The position numbers and the translations under genes are program-made. The notes below the pieces were generated by a model. The model had not been told where the DNA came from. It worked only from the letters and a program-made list of their open reading frames with translations, and ran no database searches. Of a stretch of DNA of 44,840 nucleotides, positions 25,352-33,571 are shown piece after piece. The first letter of the stretch is position 1; each line of letters starts with the position of its first letter. Source of the stretch: Lentisphaerae bacterium RIFOXYA12_64_32 (GTDB taxonomy: Bacteria; Verrucomicrobiota; Lentisphaeria; Oligosphaerales; YB12-FULL-65-16); the NCBI GenBank assembly GCA_001803235.1, contig MHBL01000327.1, positions 1 to 44,840 of the forward strand. The letters run 5' to 3'.

Positions 25352-25427
25352 GCAAAGGAAAGGAGTCTATTGTCCCATCGTCGATCGTGTTCCGGACCTC
25401 TGTCCTGGAGCCAGCGTCCGACTCAGC

Positions 25428-27413
25428 TCAGCTTACCTCTGAACCCGGCGGCAGAGCTCCGTCCACGGTCAGCAGGCGCAGATGTTCGCCAGTTTTGGCG
25501 GCTAGCAGCATGCCATTGGACTCGATGCCCAGCAGTCGTGCCGGTTCCAGATTCGCCACCACCACCACGGTCTTGCCGACGAGTTCCTCTGGCCGGTAGT
25601 GCGGCAGCAGGCCGGCAACGATCTGTCGGTCTTCAGTGCCGAGGTGGACCTGCAGCCGGACCAGTTTGTGCGAGCCCTTGACCGGTTCGGCGGCGGTAAT
25701 CCGCGCTGTGCGGAGTTTGACCGTCGAGAATGTTTCGATGCCAATCTGGTCGGTTCCCGCCACCTTGGTAAGGTTCGTCGGTTTGGCGGACACGGGTGTG
25801 CGCGGCGGCTTGGCGGCTGGTGCTTTCGCCGGCGACGCCGGCTCTACGATGGTATCCATCGTCGCCACCGGTTTCGTCTCAACGATGCGCGGGAACAGCG
25901 ACTCGATATCGCCCGTGCACTGACCAGGCTTGAGTTTTCCCCACTGTGCCAGGTCGGCAAGGCGCGGGGTGATTTCCGTGTCGTCCAACCCGAGCGCGCG
26001 TCGCAGTTCGGACATTTTGCCGGGCATCACGGGGTAGAGCAGGCCCGAGACGATCCGCAGGCTTTCGGCGCCGCAGTACAGCACCCGCGACAGGCCTGCC
26101 TGATCGTCGCTCTTGGCCAATTTCCACGGCGCCATTTTCTCGAAGTATCGGTTGGCGGCGCGCACGGCGGCCAGCGTGTCGGCAATGCCGCGGTCGATCT
26201 GCATGGTGCCTAGGCTCTCCTGCACACGCGCCACCGCGCCGAGCGTAAGCTCCATCAGTTCTTTCTCGTCCTCCCCGGTTTGCGGCACAGGCGGGATCTT
26301 GCCGCCCAGGTCGCGTTTGACCATCTTGAGGACGCGGCTGGCCAGGTTGCCAAGGTCGTTGGCCAGATCTGAATTGTAGCGGACGGTAAAAGCCTGTTCG
26401 GTGAAGCTGGCATCCTGTCCGAGCGTCATCTCGGCCATCAGGAAGTACCGGAAGGCGTCCACGCCGCACTTCTCGACCATATCCATCGGGTTGACCACGT
26501 TGCCAACCGACTTGCTCATCTTGTCCTTGCCGACAAGCCACCAGCCGTGTGCGAACACGGTGCGGGGCAGTTCGACGCCGCAGGCCTTCAGCATGATCGG
26601 CCAGTAGACGGTGTGCGTGGTCAGGATATCCTTGCCGATCAGGTGGTACGTGGCGGGCCACCACTTGCCGAATGTCGCCTTGTCGTCCGGGTAACCCACG
26701 CCGCTGATGTAGTTGACCAGCGCGTCGAACCACACGTAGGTGACGTACGCCGAGTCGAACGGCAGCTCGATGCCCCAGTTCAGGCGCGTCTTGGGCCGGC
26801 TGATGCAGAGGTCGCCCAACGGCTTGCGCAGGAACCCCAGGGTCTCCTGGCGCCGGTGCGGCGGTTGGATGAACTCCGGGTGCGCTTCGATGTAGTCGAT
26901 CAGCCACTGCTGGTGTTGGGTCATGCGGAAGAAGTAGTTGCGCTCGACCAGTTTCTCGACGGAACGCTTGCACTCCGGGCACTTGGCTTCGATCAGGTCC
27001 TTTTCGGTGAAAAAACGTTCACAGGGCACGCAATACCAGCCCTCGTAGTTCGAGGCGTAGATCTCGCCGCGCTGATACAAATCCTTTAGGATGCCGCGCA
27101 CCACTCGCCGGTGCCGCTCTTCCGTCGTGCGGATGAAGTCATCGTGGGTGATTTCCAGTTTTCGCCACAGTTCCTGAAAGCGCACTACCGTGCGGTCGCA
27201 CTGCTCCTGCGGCGTGATGCCGTTCTCGGTCGCGGCGCGTTGCACTTTTTGGCCGTGCTCGTCCGTGCCGGTCAGAAAATGCGTCGGCGTGCCGAGCAGG
27301 CGGTGAAACCGTGCCAGGACGTCGGCCAGGATGGTCGTGTAGGCATGGCCAATGTGTGGCTTATCGTTGACGTAGTAGATCGGCGTGGTGACGTAGAATG
27401 TGTCGTTGCCCAT
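25428..27413 (-). CDS. metG: Methionyl-tRNA synthetase with C-terminal tRNA-binding domain
   Basis: 661 residues. A class I Rossmann core has HIGH as HIGH itself (20-23) and KMSKS at 298-302. A single zinc knuckle is formed by C128, C131, C145 and C148, which groups it with the one-knuckle enzymes (Thermus/Bacillus type). The anticodon-binding helical domain follows. After an Ala/Pro/Lys-rich linker, the last 110 residues form an EMAP-II/Trbp111-like OB fold (IGIETFSTVKLRTARI to the end) that strengthens tRNA binding and dimerisation. The ATG at 27413 gives the usual N-terminus. It is convergent with the isochorismatase gene. Confidence 0.97.
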   Translation of the reverse strand: MGNDTFYVTTPIYYVNDKPHIGHAYTTILADVLARFHRLLGTPTHFLTGTDEHGQKVQRAATENGITPQEQCDRTVVRFQELWRKLEITHDDFIRTTEERHRRVVRGILKDLYQRGEIYASNYEGWYCVPCERFFTEKDLIEAKCPECKRSVEKLVERNYFFRMTQHQQWLIDYIEAHPEFIQPPHRRQETLGFLRKPLGDLCISRPKTRLNWGIELPFDSAYVTYVWFDALVNYISGVGYPDDKATFGKWWPATYHLIGKDILTTHTVYWPIMLKACGVELPRTVFAHGWWLVGKDKMSKSVGNVVNPMDMVEKCGVDAFRYFLMAEMTLGQDASFTEQAFTVRYNSDLANDLGNLASRVLKMVKRDLGGKIPPVPQTGEDEKELMELTLGAVARVQESLGTMQIDRGIADTLAAVRAANRYFEKMAPWKLAKSDDQAGLSRVLYCGAESLRIVSGLLYPVMPGKMSELRRALGLDDTEITPRLADLAQWGKLKPGQCTGDIESLFPRIVETKPVATMDTIVEPASPAKAPAAKPPRTPVSAKPTNLTKVAGTDQIGIETFSTVKLRTARITAAEPVKGSHKLVRLQVHLGTEDRQIVAGLLPHYRPEELVGKTVVVVANLEPARLLGIESNGMLLAAKTGEHLRLLTVDGALPPGSEVS

Positions 27414-27727
27414 GGGCCCTCACTGCGCAGCCGTGCTGCGGTGTCAATCTCCTGGTCTTGGAACCAAAACGGGAACTGCAGGCGGACGGTAACAACTCAG
27501 GTATCTCGTCGAGGGTAACCTTCGCTGCGCTTGGTTGCCCGCGGGTCGCGGGGAAGGCAGCAGAACAGGCATGTCTCTTCGGACGGCACCCGCCGTCTCG
27601 GTCCCCGAACGCGATTCCCTCGACGAACAGAGAAATTACACGGACGCCGAGTCAATGTCAAACGCGATGCAGGCGTCTTCGTAATGCGTCAGTGGCGGGT
27701 GCTGGGCTGGGGGGGGGGCGCCGGAAA
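27414..27727. other. Intergenic region upstream of metG
   Basis: It holds an 8-bp hairpin (GGGTAACC ... GGTTGCCC, about 27515-27542, one G-T pair), a 12-bp match to the REP-like repeat (AATGCGTCAGTG, 27683-27694) and a run of ten G at 27709-27718 just after the permease stop. I see no T-box or other riboswitch consensus. Confidence 0.4.
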
Positions 27728-28696
27728 TCAAGTCAGGCTCTGCGTGCCGACTTCCCGGCGCCAGAACATCATCACGGCCAGAACCAGGAACAGCAGAATG
27801 AAGAGCGAGATGTACGCGCCGCCCCAGAGCACGTAGGCGATGGGGACGGTCGTCTTGGCCGCCAGTGCGTCGGCCATCCAGAAGAGCTGCCAATTCGGGA
27901 TACTCGCGTAAAGGGTGGCGGCCAGCCAACTGCCTTCCGCGTGACGGCCCAGGACGTAGTCCGACATCAGTCCGACGACGAACACGACGGAACAGAGCAG
28001 CAGGTTGGGCACCAACTCGAACCGGGTCGACAGGGCTGTGGCCAGCGTGCCCATGGCCCATACGGAATAGAGGATGAGGATCAGCGCTGGGACGATGTGC
28101 CAGGCAAACGCACCCGGTCCTTGCATCCCCTCTTTGCCGGGCAAGAAGTAGATGATTACCGCGGCGGCGGGCAAGATCACCAGCATGGACAATACCGCCG
28201 ACATTGGGAACGATGAGCGCGCCACGTAGTTGCGGACTCCGCCGGCGGCACAGCTCAGAGCCAGTGCCGCGAAGTAGATGGCCAGCACGCGGTTGTCCAG
28301 CCAAAACTGGTCCTTGGCGATGCGTACGGCAATCAGGGTTGCCAGCGAGGTGAGGAACCAGAAGACCACCAGGGCGAACAGAATGCCGGCGATCTTGCCG
28401 AGGATGAAGATCGGCCGCTGCACCGGTTTCGACAGAACGAGCAACGCCGTGCCGTTATTGATCTCCCTCGCAATGGCGTGGCTGGCACTCAGCACCGCCG
28501 CCACCCATCCGAACAGCATGGTGGTGGCCATGGCGCTGTCTACGACCAGCTTAACCTGTTCGCGGAAGACGAACAGCGTGAAGATGGGGTAGATACCGAT
28601 CAGGGTAAGGGCAGACAGTAAGACCAGGAGGAAGATGGGCTCGCGCACACTCTCCCGGAACGTGTTCTTGGCAATCTGGAACAGGGAAGAAAACAC
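27728..28696 (-). CDS. ABC-2-type transporter permease
   Basis: 322 residues with about six membrane helices (around 20-40, 60-80, 105-130, 135-155, 165-190, 290-315). The amphipathic N-terminal helix IAKNTFRESVREPIF and the pair SHAIAREINNGTALLVLSKPV are typical of ABC-2/NosY/GldF-type permeases that export complex substrates. No ATPase gene adjoins it in the window, so its partner must be encoded elsewhere. A heptamer array (28750-28777) and a small hairpin (28727-28743) lie in its leader. Confidence 0.85.
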   Translation of the reverse strand: MFSSLFQIAKNTFRESVREPIFLLVLLSALTLIGIYPIFTLFVFREQVKLVVDSAMATTMLFGWVAAVLSASHAIAREINNGTALLVLSKPVQRPIFILGKIAGILFALVVFWFLTSLATLIAVRIAKDQFWLDNRVLAIYFAALALSCAAGGVRNYVARSSFPMSAVLSMLVILPAAAVIIYFLPGKEGMQGPGAFAWHIVPALILILYSVWAMGTLATALSTRFELVPNLLLCSVVFVVGLMSDYVLGRHAEGSWLAATLYASIPNWQLFWMADALAAKTTVPIAYVLWGGAYISLFILLFLVLAVMMFWRREVGTQSLT

Positions 28697-28726
28697 CGTA
28701 TCCGCCGCTTCCGTTGCTTGGGGCCC

Positions 28727-28743
28727 TTGCAGAAGTACTGCAA
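28727..28743. promoter_or_regulatory. Small hairpin in the permease leader
   Basis: TTGCAG-AAGTA-CTGCAA, a 6-bp perfect stem, 31 nt upstream of the permease start and next to the heptamer array. Confidence 0.35.
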
Positions 28744-28749
28744 AAGCCT

Positions 28750-28777
28750 GGTTTCAGGTTTCAGTGTTCAGGTTTCG
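28750..28777. repeat. Heptamer array GGTTTCA x4
   Basis: GGTTTCA, GGTTTCA, GTGTTCA, GGTTTCG in strict 7-bp register, 53 nt upstream of the permease start. The unit is closely related to the GGTTCAA array in front of the DUF5107 gene (39359-39379), and both have the same orientation relative to their gene. Confidence 0.7.
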
Positions 28778-28921
28778 GGAATGTGGGACCTAATTCAGTA
28801 TCAGAATGTTCTCTCCTGACACCCGACAGATGAACCCTTATCCTGCGAAACGAGGTCTGGTAAGGAGTCTGTTCCATGCCGTCGTATCGTTTCGGGACGA
28901 ATGCCGGCCGATCGGGAACGT

Positions 28922-29470
28922 TTACCGGTCAGACGGGCGTCCCGCCGTAGCGCGGTCGAGCTGGTTCAGGCAGTCCCCGTACGTCTCGGCGATCTGGGCG
29001 TTCTTGAACACCCCTGCCATGGCGTTTGCGTTGTTGTGCCAGTCGCTGCCGTTCACGGTGACCATGGTGTGCCGGCCCCGTGCCCGGTCCAGAAAGGTCA
29101 TCGGGAGGTACTGCGAATCACCCACCAAAACCAGGCGGCTCGGGTTCAGGAAATCGAGGAACTCCTCGTATTTCACGTCTGTCACTGCCACCGCTTCGCT
29201 GCCGTGCGGCAGGAAGAAGAGGTCATACCCGCCGGAAGCCGCCGGCGAAATCAGCAGGATCGGCTGTCGCGTGTAATGCTGAACGATCTCTGCCAACAAC
29301 CGTGACTTGGCGTAGTTCCCGGTGACAATGAGCGACTCCACGCGGTTCTCCGCTGCCCAGCGTCGGAAGAAGGGGATCTTGCTGAGCACCCCTGCCTCGA
29401 CCTGCAGGCTCAACCCTACCGCGACGGCCATCACCAGCCAGCCTGTCCTCGTCCCACGAAACGCTGTCAT
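28922..29470 (-). CDS. Exported protein of unknown function
   Basis: 182 residues. The ATG at 29470 lies six bases after GAGGAGA and opens a signal peptide (GWLVMAVAVGLSLQVEAG). The mature part alternates strands and helices: VESLIVTGNYAKSRLLAEIVQ, then QPILLISPAASGGYDLFFLP, then RLVLVGDSQYLP and a terminal VNGSDWHNNANAMAGVF. The Rossmann-like rhythm with LIVTGNY and VLVGDS recalls the cell-wall-binding repeat 2 fold, but I do not recognise a family. It has its own leader and no obvious operon partner. Confidence 0.72.
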   Translation of the reverse strand: MTAFRGTRTGWLVMAVAVGLSLQVEAGVLSKIPFFRRWAAENRVESLIVTGNYAKSRLLAEIVQHYTRQPILLISPAASGGYDLFFLPHGSEAVAVTDVKYEEFLDFLNPSRLVLVGDSQYLPMTFLDRARGRHTMVTVNGSDWHNNANAMAGVFKNAQIAETYGDCLNQLDRATAGRPSDR

Positions 29471-29589
29471 TCTTCTCCTCCTTAGTCCGATCCGGGCAAA
29501 AGTTCCCAAGGCGTCCTGTTGCGGCAAAAACAACCATACTATAGTAGGGTGTTCATGGATTAGTCAATGCGGCGGCACGGAATGCGGGT

Positions 29590-29615
29590 AATGCGTCAGC
29601 GCCCCCCGGGCGGCA
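29590..29615 (+). repeat. REP-like repeat fragment
   Basis: AATGCGTCAGCGCCCCCCGG and a few further bases equal the first half of the 41879-41923 repeat; the second half of the palindrome is missing. Confidence 0.6.
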
Positions 29616-29640
29616 AGACGACGACGGGAAGACGAGGATG

Positions 29641-29738
29641 GGAGACGAAGACCGGAGACGAAGACCTGGAACACCTGTCTGCACCTGACCCCAGAGTCGG
29701 GTCTTTGTCTCAGGTCTTAATCTGCAGTCTTCGCCTTT
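29641..29738. repeat. Inverted pair of 13-mer arrays
   Basis: Two exact copies of GGAGACGAAGACC (29641-29666), then a 33-nt spacer, then three degenerate copies of the inverse unit: GGTCTTTGTCTCA, GGTCTTAATCTGC, AGTCTTCGCCTTT (29700-29738). The array ends 21 nt before the formyltransferase start and could form a long hairpin in its leader. Confidence 0.65.
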
Positions 29739-29759
29739 CGGTTTGCAGGAGGACCTGAC

Positions 29760-30671
29760 ATGAACGACATCCGGCCCATCATCGGGACCGAACCGGGCCG
29801 CCGGCCGCGGGTCGCCATTTTCATGAGTGGCAGCGGCAGCAACGCGGAACAGATTCTGCGTCGAGTCCGGGGTGACGGCCAAGCTCCTTTGGAGGTGGCG
29901 GTCTTGGTGACGGACGCGCCGGAGACCAGCCGCGCACGCGAGTTGGGTGCCGCCTATGGGGTTCCGGTCGTGGAGAATGACATCCGGCGATTTTACCACG
30001 ACCGTGGCGAGGCGCGCCTTTCCGTGGCCACGCCGACAGGGCGGCAGATCCGCGAGGCGTGGACAGACGCGCTGCGCGCCCAGTTGCAGCCCTATGGCAT
30101 CGATTTCGGCGTGTTTGCCGGGTTTGTGCCCCTGACCAACCTGACCGATCGCCTGCCGTGCCTGAACGTCCATCCTGGCGACCTTACCTATCTCAGGGAC
30201 GGTCGCCGCCACCTTGTCGGGTTGCACACCGTCCCGATTGAGCGTGCCATTCTCGAAGGGCTCAAGTCCCTGCGCAGCAGCGTGATTCAGGCGGTCCCCT
30301 ACACCGGTCAAGGAGACGACATGGACAGCGGGCCGATCCTTGGCATTTCTCCGCCGGTCGCCATCGACCTCTCGGGAGTGAAGCTGTCGGAACTGCGAGC
30401 CTGCGTGGAGGCTCGTCCGGAGCGGCGGCCCAAAGGCGGGTACGGCGACCGCCTGGAGGAGCTTGCGGTGCAGAGCCAAGAGAGGCTGAAGCGAGAAGGG
30501 GACTGGGTCGTGCTGCCGGAAGTTACCTACGACGTCGCCCGTGGTCGTTTCGGCACGGACGCGACCGGACAGCTTCACTACCGCCTCAAGGCCCGCTGGC
30601 ATCCCATCCAGACAGTCGTGTACGACGGCCTGGAACGCGAAGTCCTCTTCGCGGGTTCCTTGGAAGAGTGA
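29760..30671 (+). CDS. Formyltransferase-domain protein related to PurN
   Basis: 303 residues, ATG after AGGAGG. The N-terminal 190 residues carry the GART fold: glycine loop FMSGSGSN (21-28), then LNVHPGDL with N136 and H138, and a later GQGDDMDSGPIL containing the third catalytic residue (Asp), so the N-H-D set of 10-formyl-THF-dependent transferases is present. It is about 90 residues longer than ordinary PurN, and the loop IHPSLLP is altered to VHPGDLT, so it may act on another amino sugar or metabolite. The C-terminal 100 residues are not recognised. It stands alone. Confidence 0.75.
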   Translation: MNDIRPIIGTEPGRRPRVAIFMSGSGSNAEQILRRVRGDGQAPLEVAVLVTDAPETSRARELGAAYGVPVVENDIRRFYHDRGEARLSVATPTGRQIREAWTDALRAQLQPYGIDFGVFAGFVPLTNLTDRLPCLNVHPGDLTYLRDGRRHLVGLHTVPIERAILEGLKSLRSSVIQAVPYTGQGDDMDSGPILGISPPVAIDLSGVKLSELRACVEARPERRPKGGYGDRLEELAVQSQERLKREGDWVVLPEVTYDVARGRFGTDATGQLHYRLKARWHPIQTVVYDGLEREVLFAGSLEE

Positions 30672-30727
30672 GGATGCTCTGCCGGCAGTCGTTGCCCGCC
30701 GAAGGACGTTGACGTGCACCCGCCCCG

Positions 30728-30952
30728 TCACGCGTGGGCGGCGCAGTTGCCCTTGAGCCGCAAGATCACATCCTTGGAACGGGAAAACCTGGTCGCCAGT
30801 TGCTCTTCCGCATGCAGTTCCGCACGCAGCACTGAGCACTGAAACTCCAACTCGGCCACCATTCCGCCCGGGATCAGGTCCCGCGCTTTGGACAGGGTCA
30901 GGACAATCAGGTCGATGGCGGTCTTGTCGTTGACTTCCTTGGCGATCATCAT
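30728..30952 (-). CDS. Small conserved-looking protein, unknown
   Basis: 74 residues from the ATG preceded by GGAG (30949 and 30970 are alternatives). It is mainly helical: KTAIDLIVLTLSKARDLI, then VAELEFQCSVLRAELHAEEQ. Codon use with GC-rich third positions matches the neighbouring genes, which supports it being real. No family is recognised. It is convergent with the formyltransferase gene. Confidence 0.45.
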   Translation of the reverse strand: MMIAKEVNDKTAIDLIVLTLSKARDLIPGGMVAELEFQCSVLRAELHAEEQLATRFSRSKDVILRLKGNCAAHA

Positions 30953-30970
30953 GCAGCTCCGAGCCCCCAT

Positions 30971-31331
30971 CTTCCCGATTCACCTGCCGTTTCTCAGATT
31001 TGCGGCTCTTTCTGGCCGTTTCTCAATTCTGCAAAAAAAACACATGTCGCGGCGGTCCCTCCAATTGCCGTGTGACGATTCGCTAATCGAGCGCTCCGTG
31101 GGGGTAACTCAGCCACGAAGCACACTCAAAATGCGTCCTTAGCAACAATCGTGCCGTGTCCACTGGAAGGGCAATTCGCCGAGGAGCGCTGGCCTTTGGC
31201 ATGCAAGGTGCTAATACCAACCGCAACGTTTGATCTTCGGATTGGCAGCGGACAAACACAGGCGTAAGGAGCCGTACAAGAAAAGACAGATCGGATCCAT
31301 AAATATTGTTTGACTTGGGGTGCAAACCCCA
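30971..31331. other. Gene-free, less GC-rich region upstream of the helicase
   Basis: Composition drops visibly (runs such as CAAAAAAAACAC and CATAAATATTGTTTG). I find no convincing protein gene, tRNA, tmRNA (no GGTTTCGAC), SRP RNA or RNase P signature. It ends in the terminator-like hairpin at 31332-31393, so a small transcript read on the plus strand is possible. Confidence 0.4.
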
Positions 31332-31393
31332 CGCCCTGGCAGGTCTATCCCCCTCCCTCCCTCTACCCCGACTTGTCAGGGCGCTCTTTTTTT
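31332..31393 (+). terminator. Terminator-like hairpin with T7 tract
   Basis: CGCCCTGGCAGGTC pairs with GACTTGTCAGGGCG over 14 positions (two G-U pairs), with a C/T-rich loop of about 25 nt and TTTTTTT at 31387-31393. No plus-strand gene ends within 650 bp upstream, so it either ends an unrecognised RNA or attenuates helicase transcription. Confidence 0.6.
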
Positions 31394-31461
31394 ATGCCCG
31401 TGCCTTGGACTTCACGCCTTCCCGCCTCTAAGCTTCCTGCTTGCCATCCTGTGCGGGGAAA

Positions 31462-31503
31462 GCATGGGGCACGGAGCCCGGGGTATGGAGTAAGGAGAGT
31501 CGG
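31462..31503 (+). repeat. Heptamer array in the helicase leader
   Basis: Six units in strict register: GCATGGG, GCACGGA, GCCCGGG, GTATGGA, GTAAGGA, GAGTCGG. The register continues into the start codon region (GTATGGC at 31511-31517 contains the ATG). The consensus is G-N-A-T-G-G-A, so it may also mimic ribosome-binding sequence. Confidence 0.55.
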
Positions 31504-31512
31504 GAACCTGGT

Positions 31513-33528
31513 ATGGCGGAGTATCTCAAGAACCTGACCGAGTCGCAGCGTCAGGCTGTGACCCACGTGGACGGGCCGTTGCTGGTGGTTGCGGGCGCTG
31601 GATCGGGCAAGACGCGCGTCGTGACCTTCCGCATTGCGCACCTGATTTCCCGCGGTGTGTGGCCGGGCCAGATCCTGGCGATGACGTTCACGAACAAGGC
31701 TGCCGGTGAAATGCAGGAGCGCGTCAGGGCGCTGGCGGGTGACGCCCCGCGCTGGGTTGGGACGTTCCACTCCGCCTGCGCCCGGTTCCTGCGCCAGGAC
31801 CTGGACAAGCTGCCGGATGGCCGCACCTCGCAGTTCACGATCTACGACCAGGATGACCAGACCGCTATCGTCAAGCACTGCATCAAGACCCTCAAGCTTG
31901 AAGAGCGGGGCATCGAGCCGCGCCCGACCCTCGCCCTGATTTCCAACGCCAAGAACAGCCGCATCTCGCCCGGGGCGTTCCGGGTCTGGTCTCGCGAGGG
32001 CGAGACGGTCCAGGCCATATACCAACTCTATGAAGACACCCTGCGGCAGATGAATGCCGTCGATTTCGATGACCTGCTTATTCTGACCGTGCGGCTTCTG
32101 GAGGAGGTGCCGCATCTGCGTGACATCTACCACAGCCGTTTCCGGTACGTGCTCATTGACGAGTACCAGGACACGAACACGGTTCAGTACGATCTGCTGA
32201 AGCTGTTGACCGGCCCGACGCGCAACGTGCACCTCACGGGCGACCCGGACCAGAGTATCTACTCCTGGCGCGGCGCGGACTTCCGGAACATCAATCGGTT
32301 CCTCAACGACTTCCCGGACGCGCTGTTGGTCCGGTTGGAGCAGAACTACCGCTCGACCCAGACCGTGCTGACCGCGGCCAACGAGCTGATCCGGCACAAC
32401 TCGGAACGCATCGACAAGGAACTGTTCACCGACAACGGCGCCGGTGTGCCCATCCGCGTCGTGCGCGCCCCGAGCGAGCGTGAAGAAGCCGCCTGGGTTG
32501 CGGAGCGTGTCGTGACGCTGCGGTTGCAGGGCATCGGGCTGAGCGACATGGCCGTATTTTACCGTACCAACGCGCAGTCCCGTGCCTTTGAAGAAGTGCT
32601 GATGCGTGTCGGGATCCCGTACCAGATTCTCGGCGGCATCCGTTTCTACGAGCGCAAGGAGGTCAAGGACCTCCTCGCCCACCTCAAGCTGTTGGTGAAC
32701 CCGCGGGACATCATCTCGCTCGAGCGCATTGTCGAGTGTCGACCCACCGGTGTAGGTCAGAAAACCCTCGCCGATCTCATCGCGTTGGCCAACCGCCGCA
32801 ACGAACCCGTCTTTACAGTCTTGCAGCGTCCGGACTTTGTGGAGCAGTACGACGGGCGCGTCTCCGCGAAGTTGGCTGCGTTCGCCGGTTGGTGCCGCGA
32901 GCTCGGCCAGGTCCCGCTGACGCCCGTGGGCGAGTGTGTGCGTGCCATCCTGATTCATTCCGGCCTGCTCGAGTACTACCGCGGCCGCGCCGACAAGGAT
33001 CCGCTCGCCGAGGACCGTATCGAGAACCTGAAGGCGTTTGCCGTGCGCGCCGCCGAGTTCGAGGAAGCCCACCCCGACGCATCGCTGCCGGAACTGCTCC
33101 AGGACGTTGCCCTGGTGGCCGACGTCGACAACTGGGACCGCAGCGCCGAGACCCTGTCCCTGATGACGTTGCACAGCGCTAAGGGGCTGGAGTTCCCGTA
33201 TGTGTTCATCGTGGGCGTGGAGGAGGGGCTGCTGCCGCACCAGAACTCCAGGGAACCGGCGCAGGTCGAGGAAGAGCGGCGGCTCTTTTACGTCGGCATC
33301 ACGCGCACCGAACAGGAACTGTGCGTGCTCCACGCGGCGGAACGGCGGGGCTGGCGGGGCGAAGTCAACCGCTGCCGCCCCAGCCATTTCCTCGCTGAAC
33401 TGCCCCCGGAGACTGTCGAGGAGACCGACCTGTGTTTTTCGCAGACCTCAGAATATGACACCTACCGGCGGGGCCAACCACGGCGCCGGCAACGCGGGGA
33501 ATGGACGGAGGACGGCGACCCGTGGTGA
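31513..33528 (+). CDS. UvrD/PcrA-type DNA helicase
   Basis: 671 residues from the ATG at 31513, which gives the family start LKNLTESQRQAV. Superfamily 1A helicase motifs in order: Q motif, Walker A AGAGSGKT, Ia TFTNKAAGEM, II LIDEYQDTN, III GDPDQSIYSWRGA, IV YRST, V TLHSAKGLEFPYVF and VI EERRLFYVGITR. The insertion pattern and length are of the PcrA/UvrD class (Bacillus PcrA about 740). It unwinds DNA 3'-5' in nucleotide-excision and mismatch repair and clears replication conflicts. The C-terminus lacks the long PcrA tail that binds RNA polymerase. AAGGAG lies 13-18 bases before the ATG, farther than ideal. Confidence 0.95.
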   Translation: MAEYLKNLTESQRQAVTHVDGPLLVVAGAGSGKTRVVTFRIAHLISRGVWPGQILAMTFTNKAAGEMQERVRALAGDAPRWVGTFHSACARFLRQDLDKLPDGRTSQFTIYDQDDQTAIVKHCIKTLKLEERGIEPRPTLALISNAKNSRISPGAFRVWSREGETVQAIYQLYEDTLRQMNAVDFDDLLILTVRLLEEVPHLRDIYHSRFRYVLIDEYQDTNTVQYDLLKLLTGPTRNVHLTGDPDQSIYSWRGADFRNINRFLNDFPDALLVRLEQNYRSTQTVLTAANELIRHNSERIDKELFTDNGAGVPIRVVRAPSEREEAAWVAERVVTLRLQGIGLSDMAVFYRTNAQSRAFEEVLMRVGIPYQILGGIRFYERKEVKDLLAHLKLLVNPRDIISLERIVECRPTGVGQKTLADLIALANRRNEPVFTVLQRPDFVEQYDGRVSAKLAAFAGWCRELGQVPLTPVGECVRAILIHSGLLEYYRGRADKDPLAEDRIENLKAFAVRAAEFEEAHPDASLPELLQDVALVADVDNWDRSAETLSLMTLHSAKGLEFPYVFIVGVEEGLLPHQNSREPAQVEEERRLFYVGITRTEQELCVLHAAERRGWRGEVNRCRPSHFLAELPPETVEETDLCFSQTSEYDTYRRGQPRRRQRGEWTEDGDPW

Positions 33529-33571
33529 GGGCACGACACAACGACCCCACAACCTGAAGGAGGGCCTCACG

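Noticed and set aside
31312..31340. tRNA 3'-end or attachment site suggested by GGGGTGCAAACCCC
   Set aside because: The loop is 6 nt rather than 7, there is no matching acceptor strand and no integrase gene nearby; the downstream part is better explained by the terminator hairpin.
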